From: Duncaniella sp.
Lineage (GTDB): Bacteria; Bacteroidota; Bacteroidia; Bacteroidales; Muribaculaceae
Assembly: GCA_029060405.1 (NCBI GenBank)
Contig: JAIDUB010000013.1
Location: forward strand, 1 to 61,089
Direction: 5' to 3'
DNA length: 61,089 nt
How positions within the stretch are numbered: the stretch's first letter is position 1; each line of letters begins with the position of its first letter. This document shows, one piece after another, positions 1 to 8,688 of the stretch. The notes under the pieces are model-generated. The model did not search any database and was not told the DNA's origin. It saw nothing but the letters and a program-made list of their open reading frames with translations. The position numbers and the translations under genes were made by a program.

Positions 1-420
1 GTACGCAAATAATCAGACGAAAAACTTCCTCCGAACTTGCTCCCACATACTTGATGGGACTTTTTCAGTGCCCTCCCTGTGAAGCGCCCCTACAGGATAT
101 GCGGGCGATAAAAACAGGGACGCAGCATATACTGTATCCCTGTAGTCGTGGGGCGGGTGGGGCGAGTGTATCAACACAAGCGATGGCTTGAACGATGTCG
201 ATAACCCTTCGTTTTCCGGTCAAGAGCTAAATCAGCCTCCGAGCAGTCAAGCCATCAACGGCTAAGTGTGTTTTGGAAAACAGGTCATTGTAATGAGCCA
301 AAGGCTTACTGAAAAATTACCGCGTTTTACGGCGGCTCAAAATTTCTTGCGAGTAATGATACACCGCCCTCATCCCTGCGGGCGACGGTGGCCATAATCC
401 GGCACCGTCTGATCCCTACC
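1..420. other. Left-edge non-coding stretch with palindromes
   Basis: I find no convincing gene here. An arrangement CCTGT...TACAGG surrounds a GCGCCCC core near 77-98. ACAGGGA near 115-121 pairs with TCCCTGT near 157-163. A 10-bp inverted repeat, GATGGCTTGA at 182-191 and TCAAGCCATC at 247-256, encloses a 55-base loop. The first ~75 bases (with GGGACTTTTTCAGTGCCC at about 56-73) resemble the terminal end of an insertion sequence, but the rest of such an element would lie outside the window, so this is only a suspicion. Confidence 0.35.
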
Positions 421-1317
421 TCACGACTTTGATTTACCGAGTTGCGATACCGTTTGGTAAATATCGCGCAGCGACTCGGGTATGCGTATACGCATAGCGG
501 CTATTTCTTGGCATCGGCTGCAGATATGTTCGGCCAGACGGGCCTCTACAATGTTGCACTGGGCTGCCCAGTCGCTCATCTCTTGCGAGAATTTGGTTCT
601 CGCTGCAAGTTCCGATTCTTCCACGGCTTTTTTACACTCGTGTTTCATGGCGTTGAGCTGCGACTGCACGTCGCGATACTGCGCCTGAAGTGAAAAATAC
701 ACGTCCTCCACCACTTGAGAATCTACCGTGGGCTGGTAGGTAAATATGAGCGTATCGCGTCCCTTACCCTCCACTTCATGAGGTTTCTTGCCCTTAGCCT
801 GCAACTGTTGGCGCGCTTCGGCCAGTTCTCCCCCCGGGTGTATGGCTTTGCCGAGAGTCGACGCAAGAGCTTCAAGCGTGTAATAGCGACAACGCTCGTC
901 GATTGACTTGGATGCGTAATAGTCATCTTCGGTCAAATAGTAGCCGAGGTGAGGTTCTTTTTCAAGATCTAAGCCGCATTCTCCGGCATAATCTTCAAAG
1001 TTCAGTTGTCTTACTTTGCTGAGCAATCTTTCCTTGGCTTTAATAGCCTCGCGAAGCCACGCTATAAGTGATTTTGCCTGGGCGACGCGTTTCAGTAGCT
1101 CAGGAATTTTTTCCACTTCCGCATTATCGGCTCCCTTATTGAGAACATTTGGTTTTTCTCCGCTTATGAGGGTGACAGTAGTGGAATATAGTGTGATTTC
1201 CTTAAGTGAAGTTTCTATTTCACTTACCATCTCCTTTGCCAGATTGGCGATGTGATTTGCTGAAGTAGATGTCAGACCTTTTCCGTCGGCATCAAAAAAT
1301 ATCATGTCTTTTTCCAT
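421..1317 (-). CDS. Conserved-looking hypothetical protein, 298 aa
   Basis: I do not recognise a family. I chose the ATG at 1317, whose product begins MEKDMIFFDADGKG, over the in-frame ATG 60 bases upstream because a TAatTTTG promoter -7 box lies at 1339-1346, between the two. The protein is soluble, with no signal peptide or membrane segment. It is rich in long Glu/Lys/Ala/Gln helices (about residues 20-125 and 210-280) that could form coiled coils, separated by a more globular middle with a Tyr-rich stretch (LGYYLTEDDYYASK). Two Cys in CSRCQE near the C-terminus are not enough for a zinc site. It appears monocistronic. Confidence 0.7.
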   Translation of the reverse strand: MEKDMIFFDADGKGLTSTSANHIANLAKEMVSEIETSLKEITLYSTTVTLISGEKPNVLNKGADNAEVEKIPELLKRVAQAKSLIAWLREAIKAKERLLSKVRQLNFEDYAGECGLDLEKEPHLGYYLTEDDYYASKSIDERCRYYTLEALASTLGKAIHPGGELAEARQQLQAKGKKPHEVEGKGRDTLIFTYQPTVDSQVVEDVYFSLQAQYRDVQSQLNAMKHECKKAVEESELAARTKFSQEMSDWAAQCNIVEARLAEHICSRCQEIAAMRIRIPESLRDIYQTVSQLGKSKS

Positions 1318-1338
1318 AGCATTTTTATGTTTACGATG

Positions 1339-1346
1339 CAAAATTA
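1339..1346 (-). promoter_or_regulatory. Promoter -7 box with adjacent palindrome
   Basis: On the minus strand the sequence reads TAATTTTG, matching the Bacteroidota -7 consensus TAnnTTTG, 22 bases before the chosen start of the 298-aa gene. No TTTG -33 box stands at the usual distance. Instead a perfect 12-bp palindrome, CGTTGCGCAACG, lies at 1353-1364, where a repressor or activator could bind. Confidence 0.5.
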
Positions 1347-1439
1347 TATACCCGTTGCGCAACGTATCTGCGCACAATAAAAAAAGTTGAAATAAAAAGA
1401 AAAAAGCGCTCGGCGACAGCGCGATAACAAATCGCGGGA

Positions 1440-1690
1440 GTGATACATGGCATAATCAAGAGCCGCGGAGCGGTGATGTTGTCAAATCCGCCCACACAAC
1501 ACCGCCGCTCCGCGGCTTTATTTAATAGATTGAATTGCAATCCTGTAGGGGCGCTCCATGGAGCGCCCGGCCGGACAAAAGGTAATTTCAGTCATGGTGC
1601 TCAAATACCTCCGCCGGGCAAAAAGTAATTTCCATAATAAAGCTCATTTTGCTCCGCCGGACGCTCCCGAGTGAGCGTCCCTACTGGATA
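1440..1690. repeat. Cluster of intergenic palindromic modules
   Basis: The gap 1318-2075 contains no gene I can support. It holds an imperfect inverted repeat built on AGCCGCGGAGCGG (about 1461-1473) and CCGCTCCGCGGCT (about 1505-1517), a perfect 20-bp palindrome GGGCGCTCCATGGAGCGCCC at 1548-1567, two copies of a CCGG(A/G)CAAAA(A/G)GTAATTTC motif (about 1570-1588 and 1615-1632), and GGACGCTC-ccgagt-GAGCGTCC at 1659-1680. Closely related units recur near 19.8, 30.3, 30.7 and 34.6 kb, so these are dispersed elements rather than single terminators. Confidence 0.7.
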
Positions 1691-1947
1691 TGCGGTTGAG
1701 AATTACACCATTTTTATCTTCATCAATAATAAATAATACAGATATAATCAATGAGCAGGAGTAGTGGGTGTAAGGGATGATGATAGGTGAGTTAAAGATG
1801 AAGGGATCAAACGATTGGTTTGTAGAAAAGTGATGGATAAGTAGAGTGGGTGTATGCGGTGGGGAATTATAGGGAATGTGTATGGTGAAATGGTGAGATT
1901 CCGTGTTATAAAAGAGTTGTTTACATACTTTTTACATCGGATTATAC

Positions 1948-2027
1948 ACACTTTTCAATCCTTTTTTGCAATGATTTTATACACTTTTCAATCCATTTTG
2001 GGGTGGAAAAAATACACTTTTCAATCC
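1948..2027. repeat. Three direct repeats with exact 33-bp period
   Basis: The 14-mer ACACTTTTCAATCC occurs at 1948-1961, 1981-1994 and 2014-2027, each start exactly 33 bp after the last. All three are preceded by an A/T-rich TA-containing context. The two 19-bp spacers are unrelated to each other. The array lies downstream of the DUF2752 gene and about 630 bp upstream of the 298-aa gene. Regular spacing of about three helical turns suggests binding sites for an oligomeric protein. Confidence 0.7.
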
Positions 2028-2075
2028 CGAGGCGTGGGAAAGGAGTGTTTTTTTGACGGGTGGTGAAGGGGAAAA

Positions 2076-2474
2076 TCACACCAGATTTCTCACGATGGTG
2101 AATCCGATGATGGTGGCGAGGAGGATGAGGATGAATGTGCGGGAGACGAGGATGCGGCGCAAGCGGTGGAAGCGGTCGGTAAACAATGATGTAAGTGCCA
2201 GCAGAAGCAGTAATGGGAGTTCTATGACAAATAGGGCGTTGAGGCGGAGTGCTTCAACGACATGGCCGTGGAGCAGGGCATGGATGGCGCGTTGCGATCC
2301 GCAGCCGGGGCAGTCGAGTCCGGTGAGGGTCTTGAATGTGCAGCGTGGGAATAATGATCCGTCGGCCGACGGATCGAAGGTGGAGTAGATATATATTAAA
2401 ACGATAGCGGCGACAATGGCTATCGCCGCTATCAGTATTTTAACCGGTCGCGAAATGCAGGTCAATCCGGTCAA
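2076..2474 (-). CDS. DUF2752 family membrane protein
   Basis: The sequence shows a DUF2752-type protein: an N-terminal hydrophobic helix (ILIAAIAIVAAIVLIYIY), then the family core C-TFKTLTGLDCPGCGSQRA with its CPGCG motif, two further membrane segments and a basic loop. The function of the family is unknown. No ATG fits a coupled start, so I chose the TTG at 2474, which overlaps the TGA of the upstream gene; another TTG lies three codons later. The only in-frame ATG, at 2549, would overlap the neighbour by about 80 bases and add 25 unlikely residues. It is the last gene of the leftward purB cluster. DUF2752 and CD225-type proteins are often neighbours in Bacteroidota, which supports the pairing. 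Confidence 0.75.
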   Translation of the reverse strand: MTGLTCISRPVKILIAAIAIVAAIVLIYIYSTFDPSADGSLFPRCTFKTLTGLDCPGCGSQRAIHALLHGHVVEALRLNALFVIELPLLLLLALTSLFTDRFHRLRRILVSRTFILILLATIIGFTIVRNLV

Positions 2475-3034
2475 AGCATCGTGGCGTATTGGATGAGACC
2501 TGTCAATGGCATACACATCAGGCCGAGCAGCAGTGATATGAGGCACCACAGCAGGGCGTTGTGCGACAGATTTTCGGCGCGGTCATATTCGCCGCGGTAG
2601 AAAGCCTGCGATACCTTCGACGAGTAGATTATCGCCACTATACCGGTGGGAATGCAGCAGCATATCGTAACGATGATCGCAAATGCGAGATATGTCGAGG
2701 GCATCTTGCGCTCGCGACGGTTGTCGGCATACCACCATTCGGGCATAGGCGACGTGGGGTTGCCGCCGAAATTCTGCGGCTGCGGCTGGTGCAAGTTATA
2801 ACCCGGAGGCGGAGCCACGGGATTGACCGGCTGCTGAGGCACATTGGGCTGGAGGGATGCGAAATAGTCGGCGAAGTCGGCTATAAGCTGCGCCTGCGCC
2901 CAGTCGGCCAGTCCGTCGCGCCACACCGGCGCGGTAGGAGAAAACCGTGGATGAACGATGATTTCGTCGAAGGACAAAGGACCCTCGTGGCGGTCGCCGT
3001 CGACTATGATGTAATATTTTCGCTGGTTGGTCAT
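2471..3034 (-). CDS. GYF-like/CD225 (dispanin-type) membrane protein
   Basis: I chose the ATG at 3034 (MTNQRKYYIIVDGDRHEGP), just 16 bases after the deoC stop, because the 23 residues before it are low-complexity. Residues 1-60 resemble the GYF_2/DUF4339 domain: a 'YYxxxdGxxxGPlsfdEi' opening and a W-x-x-G-x-x-W ending (VWRDGLADWAQA). A Pro/Gln/Asn-rich linker follows. The C-terminal 80 residues form a CD225-like unit with two membrane helices: YLAFAIIVTICCCIPTGIVA, then YSSKVSQAFYRGEYDRA, then LLWCLISLLLGLMCM. The family is linked to membrane organisation, but its bacterial role is not established. The stop overlaps the TTG start of the DUF2752 gene. Confidence 0.8.
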   Translation of the reverse strand: MTNQRKYYIIVDGDRHEGPLSFDEIIVHPRFSPTAPVWRDGLADWAQAQLIADFADYFASLQPNVPQQPVNPVAPPPGYNLHQPQPQNFGGNPTSPMPEWWYADNRRERKMPSTYLAFAIIVTICCCIPTGIVAIIYSSKVSQAFYRGEYDRAENLSHNALLWCLISLLLGLMCMPLTGLIQYATML

Positions 3035-3050
3035 GAGCGGGAGAGGTGAA

Positions 3051-3938
3051 TCAGAAGAATTTGGTTTCTGTGCCGGTGATGTCGCTGAGCACGGCGTTGG
3101 CAAGACGCGATGCTCCTATGCGGAATGTCTCGTTGGATTCCACCCATTTGTCGCCGAGCACGGTGCGCACGATGGTGTAGTATTGCAGGGCTTCGTCGGT
3201 GGTGGCCACGCCGCCCGATACCTTGAAGCCTACCATGCGGCCGGTCTGCTCGTAATATTCCTTGATGCATTCACACATGATGTAAGCTGCCTCGAGCGAA
3301 GCGCCGGGATATTCCTTGCCGGTTGAGGTCTTGAGGAAGTCGGCACCGGAGTAGAGCGAGAGCACCGAAGCGTCGCGGATGTTTTTGGCTGATTTCAGTG
3401 CGCCTGTCTCGAGAATCACCTTCATTAGGGCATTGCGGCAGGCGTGTTTCATTTCCTGAAGCTGGTCGCAGAGCTCCTCGTAGTCATGGTCGAAGAAATC
3501 GCCCAGACCGAATACCACGTCGATTTCATCGGCACCTGCTTCCACTGCGAGAGCTATTTCAGCAATCTTCACCTCGATAAATGTCTGAGCCGAGGGGAAG
3601 CTGCCTGCTACGGAGGCGATGTCAACCTCGCTCACGTCGAGCACCGTGCGGGCGATGGGTACGAAGCAGGGATATACACACACCGCTGCCACATTGGGCA
3701 GAGCGGGATATTCTTCCTCGAAAGCGTTGACACGCTCCACGAAGTTGGCTACTGACTGCTGTGAGTCAGTCGACTTGAGGGTGGTGAGGTCAATGGAGTT
3801 GAAGATTTTCTTGAGGGTCTCCTCGTTGCGGTTTTCCTCGAGGTGCTTTTCAAGGATTTCCTTTACGCGGGCTGCCACAACTGCGTCGTCGGTAGTGACA
3901 CGTGATTTCTCGATGACTTCGGTATATTTGTCTGCCAT
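3051..3938 (-). CDS. deoC: Deoxyribose-phosphate aldolase
   Basis: A cytoplasmic class I aldolase that cleaves 2-deoxyribose-5-phosphate to glyceraldehyde-3-phosphate and acetaldehyde in deoxynucleoside salvage. The DeoC signatures are present in order: ADEIDVVFGLG (the conserved Asp region), ADFLKTSTGKE (Schiff-base Lys) and GFKVSGGV (the second catalytic Lys). The start at 3938 (MADKYTEVIEKSR) gives 295 aa. This is longer than the E. coli enzyme but usual for Bacteroidota because of an N-terminal helical extension. An upstream in-frame ATG would run into the MazG-like gene. It sits in the leftward purB-dtd-MazG-like-deoC cluster, which is consistent with nucleotide housekeeping. Confidence 0.95.
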   Translation of the reverse strand: MADKYTEVIEKSRVTTDDAVVAARVKEILEKHLEENRNEETLKKIFNSIDLTTLKSTDSQQSVANFVERVNAFEEEYPALPNVAAVCVYPCFVPIARTVLDVSEVDIASVAGSFPSAQTFIEVKIAEIALAVEAGADEIDVVFGLGDFFDHDYEELCDQLQEMKHACRNALMKVILETGALKSAKNIRDASVLSLYSGADFLKTSTGKEYPGASLEAAYIMCECIKEYYEQTGRMVGFKVSGGVATTDEALQYYTIVRTVLGDKWVESNETFRIGASRLANAVLSDITGTETKFF

Positions 3939-3966
3939 GATGAGTAATGTATTTAGTTGGTTAGAG

Positions 3967-4320
3967 TTATTTAGAATTGAGTTTGGGATTGTCGCGGTGA
4001 CGGGTGGCGTCGCGCTGGGATTTTTTTGTGAGATTCCGGGCAAATGCTTCGGAAAGATCCACACCGTTTTGATTGGCAATGGCTATGGTGACCCAAAGCA
4101 GATCGGCAAGCTCGTCGGCAAGGTCGAGTTTCTCGCCCGGCTTGGCCGACTGTTCGCCGTGAGTGCGCGCCATTATTCTCGCTACCTCTCCGGTTTCCTC
4201 GGCGAGTATGGCCATATTGGTCAGGGGCGAGAAGTAGCGCACGCCGGTGGTGGTGATCCACCTGTCGACGGTCAGCTGCATTTCAGCCATGGTGATTTGC
4301 GGAGTGCTATCGGTCATCAT
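3967..4320 (-). CDS. Small MazG-like nucleotide pyrophosphohydrolase
   Basis: A 117-aa single-domain protein of the MazG/all-alpha NTP pyrophosphatase superfamily, which converts NTPs or dNTPs to NMPs and pyrophosphate. The magnesium-binding motifs are visible: EETGEVARIMAR and, about 25 residues later, DELADLLW. Its ATG overlaps the TGA of dtd in the sequence ATGA (4317-4320), which favours this start and translational coupling. The window also has a full-length two-domain MazG at 15.3-16.1 kb, so this small protein probably has a different substrate. That is inference; the sequence does not show the substrate. Confidence 0.85.
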   Translation of the reverse strand: MMTDSTPQITMAEMQLTVDRWITTTGVRYFSPLTNMAILAEETGEVARIMARTHGEQSAKPGEKLDLADELADLLWVTIAIANQNGVDLSEAFARNLTKKSQRDATRHRDNPKLNSK

Positions 4321-4778
4321 TCACGGTTTTTAGAGTCTATAACAATCGTCACGGGGCCGTCGTTCACAAGCGACACCTGCATGTCGGCGCCGAACACTCC
4401 GGTCTGAACCTTGTGACCCGACGGGGCTATCTCGCGGTCGAGTGCGGCCACGAACCGCTCGTAGAGCGGCACAGCCACCTCGGGGCCGGCAGCGCGTATA
4501 TAACTCGGGCGGTTGCCGCGGGCAGTAAGGGCATAGAGCGTAAACTGACTTACCACCAACAGTTCTCCGCCCGTGTCGATGAGCGAGAGATTCATCACTC
4601 CGTCGGCGTCGGGAAATATACGCATCTTCACGAGTTTGGCCGCCAGCCAGTCAACATCGTCGGCGGTATCGTCGGTGCGGATGCCGGCGAGCACACAGAG
4701 TCCCCGGCCTATATGGCCGACGCACTTTCCGTCGATATCCACGCGGGCTTCCGATACCCGCTGCACCACGAGTTTCAT
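4317..4778 (-). CDS. dtd: D-aminoacyl-tRNA deacylase
   Basis: Dtd hydrolyses D-amino acids (and glycine) mischarged on tRNA, a cytoplasmic proofreading function. The 153-aa protein has the family start MKLVVQRVSEARV, the catalytic-pocket motif SQFTLYA, a RPSY segment and the C-terminal NDGPVTIVIDSK, which are the usual active-site hallmarks. The length is normal. Both ends overlap neighbours by 4 bp: the ATG with the purB stop at 4775-4778 and the stop with the MazG-like start at 4317-4320, so the three genes are probably translated as a coupled unit. Confidence 0.95.
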   Translation of the reverse strand: MKLVVQRVSEARVDIDGKCVGHIGRGLCVLAGIRTDDTADDVDWLAAKLVKMRIFPDADGVMNLSLIDTGGELLVVSQFTLYALTARGNRPSYIRAAGPEVAVPLYERFVAALDREIAPSGHKVQTGVFGADMQVSLVNDGPVTIVIDSKNRE

Positions 4779-6121
4779 TTCAATCCTGTATAGTTACCGG
4801 GTGTGATGGCGTGGAGCTGGGTCTTGACCTCATCACTCACTTCGAGCGTATCGATAAATGTGGCTATGCTCTCAGCCGTAATAGCGGTGTTGACGCGGGT
4901 GAGAGCCTTGAGAGTCTCGTAAGGCTTGGGATAACCCTCGCGGCGGAGGATGGTCTGTATAGCCTCGGCCACTACGCTCCAAGTATTGTCAAGGTCACGG
5001 TCGATGGCATCGCGGTTGAGAAGCAGTTTGCCGAGTCCTTTGAGGGTAGAGGCAAAGGCTATGAGCGAGTGAGCCATCGGGACGCCGATGTTGCGCAATA
5101 CGGTAGAGTCGGTAAGGTCACGCTGCAGACGCGATACGGGAAGTTTCTGCGCCAGATGGGAATAGATGGCGTTGGCCATACCTATATTGCCCTCGGAGTT
5201 CTCGAAGTCGATAGGATTGACCTTGTGGGGCATTGCCGACGAGCCGACCTCACCCTCTTTGATGCGCTGCTTGAAATATTCCATCGAGATGTAGAGCCAC
5301 ATATCGCGGTCGAGGTCGAGGATTATGGTGTTGATGCGACGCAGGGCATCGAACAGCGCGGCGAGATTGTCATAATTGGAAATCTGAGTGGTGTAGTCCT
5401 CGCGCACAATGCCGAGCTTTTCGCTGAGGAAGCGTGCGGCAAACGAGCGCCAGTCGATATGGGGGAAAGCTACGAGGTGGGCGTTGAAATTACCCGTCGC
5501 ACCACCGAATTTACCGCTTATCACCACCTCGTCGAGAGTCTTGAGCTGGGCGCGGAGACGATATACATACACGCGTATTTCCTTGCCGAGGATGGTGGGG
5601 GATGCGGGCTGTCCGTGAGTCTTGGCCAGCATGGGGATTGAATCCCACTCGTCGGCACGAGCCTCGAGATGACCTATCAGCTCGTCGAGCATGGGACGGT
5701 ATACCTCGCGCAGAGCGTCGGCCACCGACATTGGTACCGAAGTATTGTTGATATCCTGAGAAGTCAGGCCGAAATGGATATATTCCTTATATTCGCTCAG
5801 ACCCATGGCATCGAAATGCTCCTTTAGGAAATATTCCACAGCCTTGACGTCGTGGTTGGTCACGCTCTCGATCTCCTTGATGCGGCGGGCATCGTCGAGG
5901 GAAAAATTGCGGTATATGTCGCGCAGTTTTTCGGCGCAGCCGGCGGGAACAGACTCAAGTGCCGGCAGAGGAATTTCGGTAAGAGCTATGAAATATTCCA
6001 CTTCCACTTTCACTCGGTAGCGTATGAGGGCGTATTCCGAGAAAAATTCGTCAAGACGCTCGCATTTCGAGCGGTAGCGCCCGTCGACGGGCGAGATAGC
6101 GGTAAGGCTTGTGAGCTGCAT
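4775..6121 (-). CDS. purB: Adenylosuccinate lyase
   Basis: PurB carries out two fumarate-releasing steps of purine synthesis: SAICAR to AICAR, and adenylosuccinate to AMP. The 448-aa protein belongs to the fumarase/aspartase superfamily. It has the N-terminal LTAISPVDGRYR, the catalytic His region KTHGQPASPT and the signature loop GSSAMPHKVNPIDFENSEG. The length is normal for the E. coli-like branch. It is the first gene of a leftward cluster and has a well-formed Bacteroidota promoter 35 bases upstream (6156-6187). Confidence 0.97.
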   Translation of the reverse strand: MQLTSLTAISPVDGRYRSKCERLDEFFSEYALIRYRVKVEVEYFIALTEIPLPALESVPAGCAEKLRDIYRNFSLDDARRIKEIESVTNHDVKAVEYFLKEHFDAMGLSEYKEYIHFGLTSQDINNTSVPMSVADALREVYRPMLDELIGHLEARADEWDSIPMLAKTHGQPASPTILGKEIRVYVYRLRAQLKTLDEVVISGKFGGATGNFNAHLVAFPHIDWRSFAARFLSEKLGIVREDYTTQISNYDNLAALFDALRRINTIILDLDRDMWLYISMEYFKQRIKEGEVGSSAMPHKVNPIDFENSEGNIGMANAIYSHLAQKLPVSRLQRDLTDSTVLRNIGVPMAHSLIAFASTLKGLGKLLLNRDAIDRDLDNTWSVVAEAIQTILRREGYPKPYETLKALTRVNTAITAESIATFIDTLEVSDEVKTQLHAITPGNYTGLK

Positions 6122-6155
6122 AGTGTTGTATCAGTTTACATTTTAAATTGAAATG

Positions 6156-6187
6156 CAAATGTAATCAAAATCCCCGTCCCGCGCAAA
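6156..6187 (-). promoter_or_regulatory. Promoter of the purB cluster
   Basis: On the minus strand TTTG (6187-6184) is followed after 20 bases by TACATTTG (6163-6156). This matches the Bacteroidota primary-sigma consensus TTTG-N19/20-TAnnTTTG. It points at purB, whose ATG is 35 bases downstream. Confidence 0.75.
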
Positions 6188-6262
6188 AAGAATGTGGGTG
6201 ATATCACAGTAACGTGCCGTAAGAGCCTGATGGATCAGCTGAGTGAAACAGCTGAAACAGCT

Positions 6263-6325
6263 GAGTCAGACGAGTCAGACATGTCCGACGTGTCTGACGT
6301 GTCCGACTCGTCCGATGTGTCTGGC
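6263..6325. repeat. Seven tandem 9-bp units (NNGTCNGAC)
   Basis: Seven abutting nonamers run from 6263 to 6325: gagtcagac twice, atgtccgac, gtgtctgac, gtgtccgac, tcgtccgat and gtgtctggc. The last base falls in the stop codon of the four-helix protein gene. A looser CAGCTGAAA-like lead-in covers 6236-6262. A second array of the same unit lies at 41561-41614. The unit is one base short of 10 bp and is three codons long, but neither array is inside a gene. Confidence 0.75.
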
Positions 6326-6906
6326 TATTCTTCCTCGTCCGTTTTATCGGAGTTGCTGAACTTTTTCCTATATTCCAAGCGAGCCTTATACATTTTCTCC
6401 TTTATGCCGCCTTCGTTCAGAAATTGTTCCTGTTGCTTTTCAATCAGCCGCCGTAGCATGTAGGTTGACTGATTAATGAGTGTAATACATAGATTACAGT
6501 ATTCTTCAGCATTCATTATTTCTACGAATTCCATAGGACGGGCAAGAAATTGATCCGAACGCAGGTATTCTTTTATTTTGAAAATGCGCGCATGATTTTT
6601 ATCCCATTTTTCTAAATGATGTTGCCGCAGGTAATCTTCATAGTCAAGCAAAAGTTCTTCAAGAGATGCTTTGGCAACATTAGTCAGTTTTATTTCCGTT
6701 TCTTTTGATGTGGACGATGCCATGCTACCTTCTGCAATATTCTGTTTTCCACTGCGGGCGGCTTGAATCATCTGATCTTTCGTTCGGCTGCCACGTTCAA
6801 TGAATCTTTCGGAGAATGCTGCGGTAAGGTCATGAATGTTTTCCGCAAGTTTATAAACCCGCAGATTCCTGTAGCCACCTCCTTTGGGAAGAAAAGTGTC
6901 GCTCAT
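6325..6906 (-). CDS. Four-helix bundle protein with suffix domain
   Basis: A 193-aa soluble, largely helical protein. Residues ~12-90 match the S23/four-helix bundle family (YRNLRVYKLAENIHDLTAAF, then RSGKQNIAEGS, then ASLEELLLDYEDYL). The rest matches the 'four-helix suffix' extension common in Bacteroidota (LRQHHLEKWD, then AEEYCNLCITLINQSTYML). The family is related to the protein encoded in 23S rRNA intervening sequences, and its role in free-standing form is unknown. The C-terminus is very acidic (SDKTDEEE) and its stop abuts the 9-bp repeat array. The -7 box TATCTTTG on the minus strand (6945-6938) may drive it. Confidence 0.85.
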   Translation of the reverse strand: MSDTFLPKGGGYRNLRVYKLAENIHDLTAAFSERFIERGSRTKDQMIQAARSGKQNIAEGSMASSTSKETEIKLTNVAKASLEELLLDYEDYLRQHHLEKWDKNHARIFKIKEYLRSDQFLARPMEFVEIMNAEEYCNLCITLINQSTYMLRRLIEKQQEQFLNEGGIKEKMYKARLEYRKKFSNSDKTDEEE

Positions 6907-6989
6907 AATTCGAGTAATTATAAAAAATTGCCTGATGCAAAGATAAAATAAAAAATCCCGCGGGAGTGCGGTTTTCCCGCGATTTTCGT

Positions 6990-6997
6990 TAATTTTG
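6990..6997 (+). promoter_or_regulatory. Likely pyrG promoter -7 box
   Basis: TAATTTTG at 6990-6997 fits TAnnTTTG and lies 33 bases before the GTG start of pyrG. No clear TTTG -33 box stands at the normal distance. That region is instead occupied by the arms of a hairpin, CGCGGGA...TCCCGCG (about 6959-6981). Confidence 0.5.
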
Positions 6998-7012
6998 CAC
7001 TCTGTTAGCTAA

Positions 7013-8644
<1,632 letters not shown>

Positions 8645-8688
8645 CAAGATACCATAATCCCGAAAACACCCTACATCCGAAAAAAGCA

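Noticed and set aside
1-420. tmRNA, RNase P RNA or tRNA
   Set aside because: None of the conserved cores (CCA acceptor stem, TpsiC-like arm, GAGGAAAGTCC) was found on either strand.
1948-2027. CRISPR array
   Set aside because: Only three 14-base repeats, 19-base spacers and no cas genes nearby; repeats are too short for CRISPR.
1854-2066. Small plus-strand frame with repeated YTFQS
   Set aside because: The repetition follows from the 33-bp (11-codon) DNA period; no start signal or protein-like composition.
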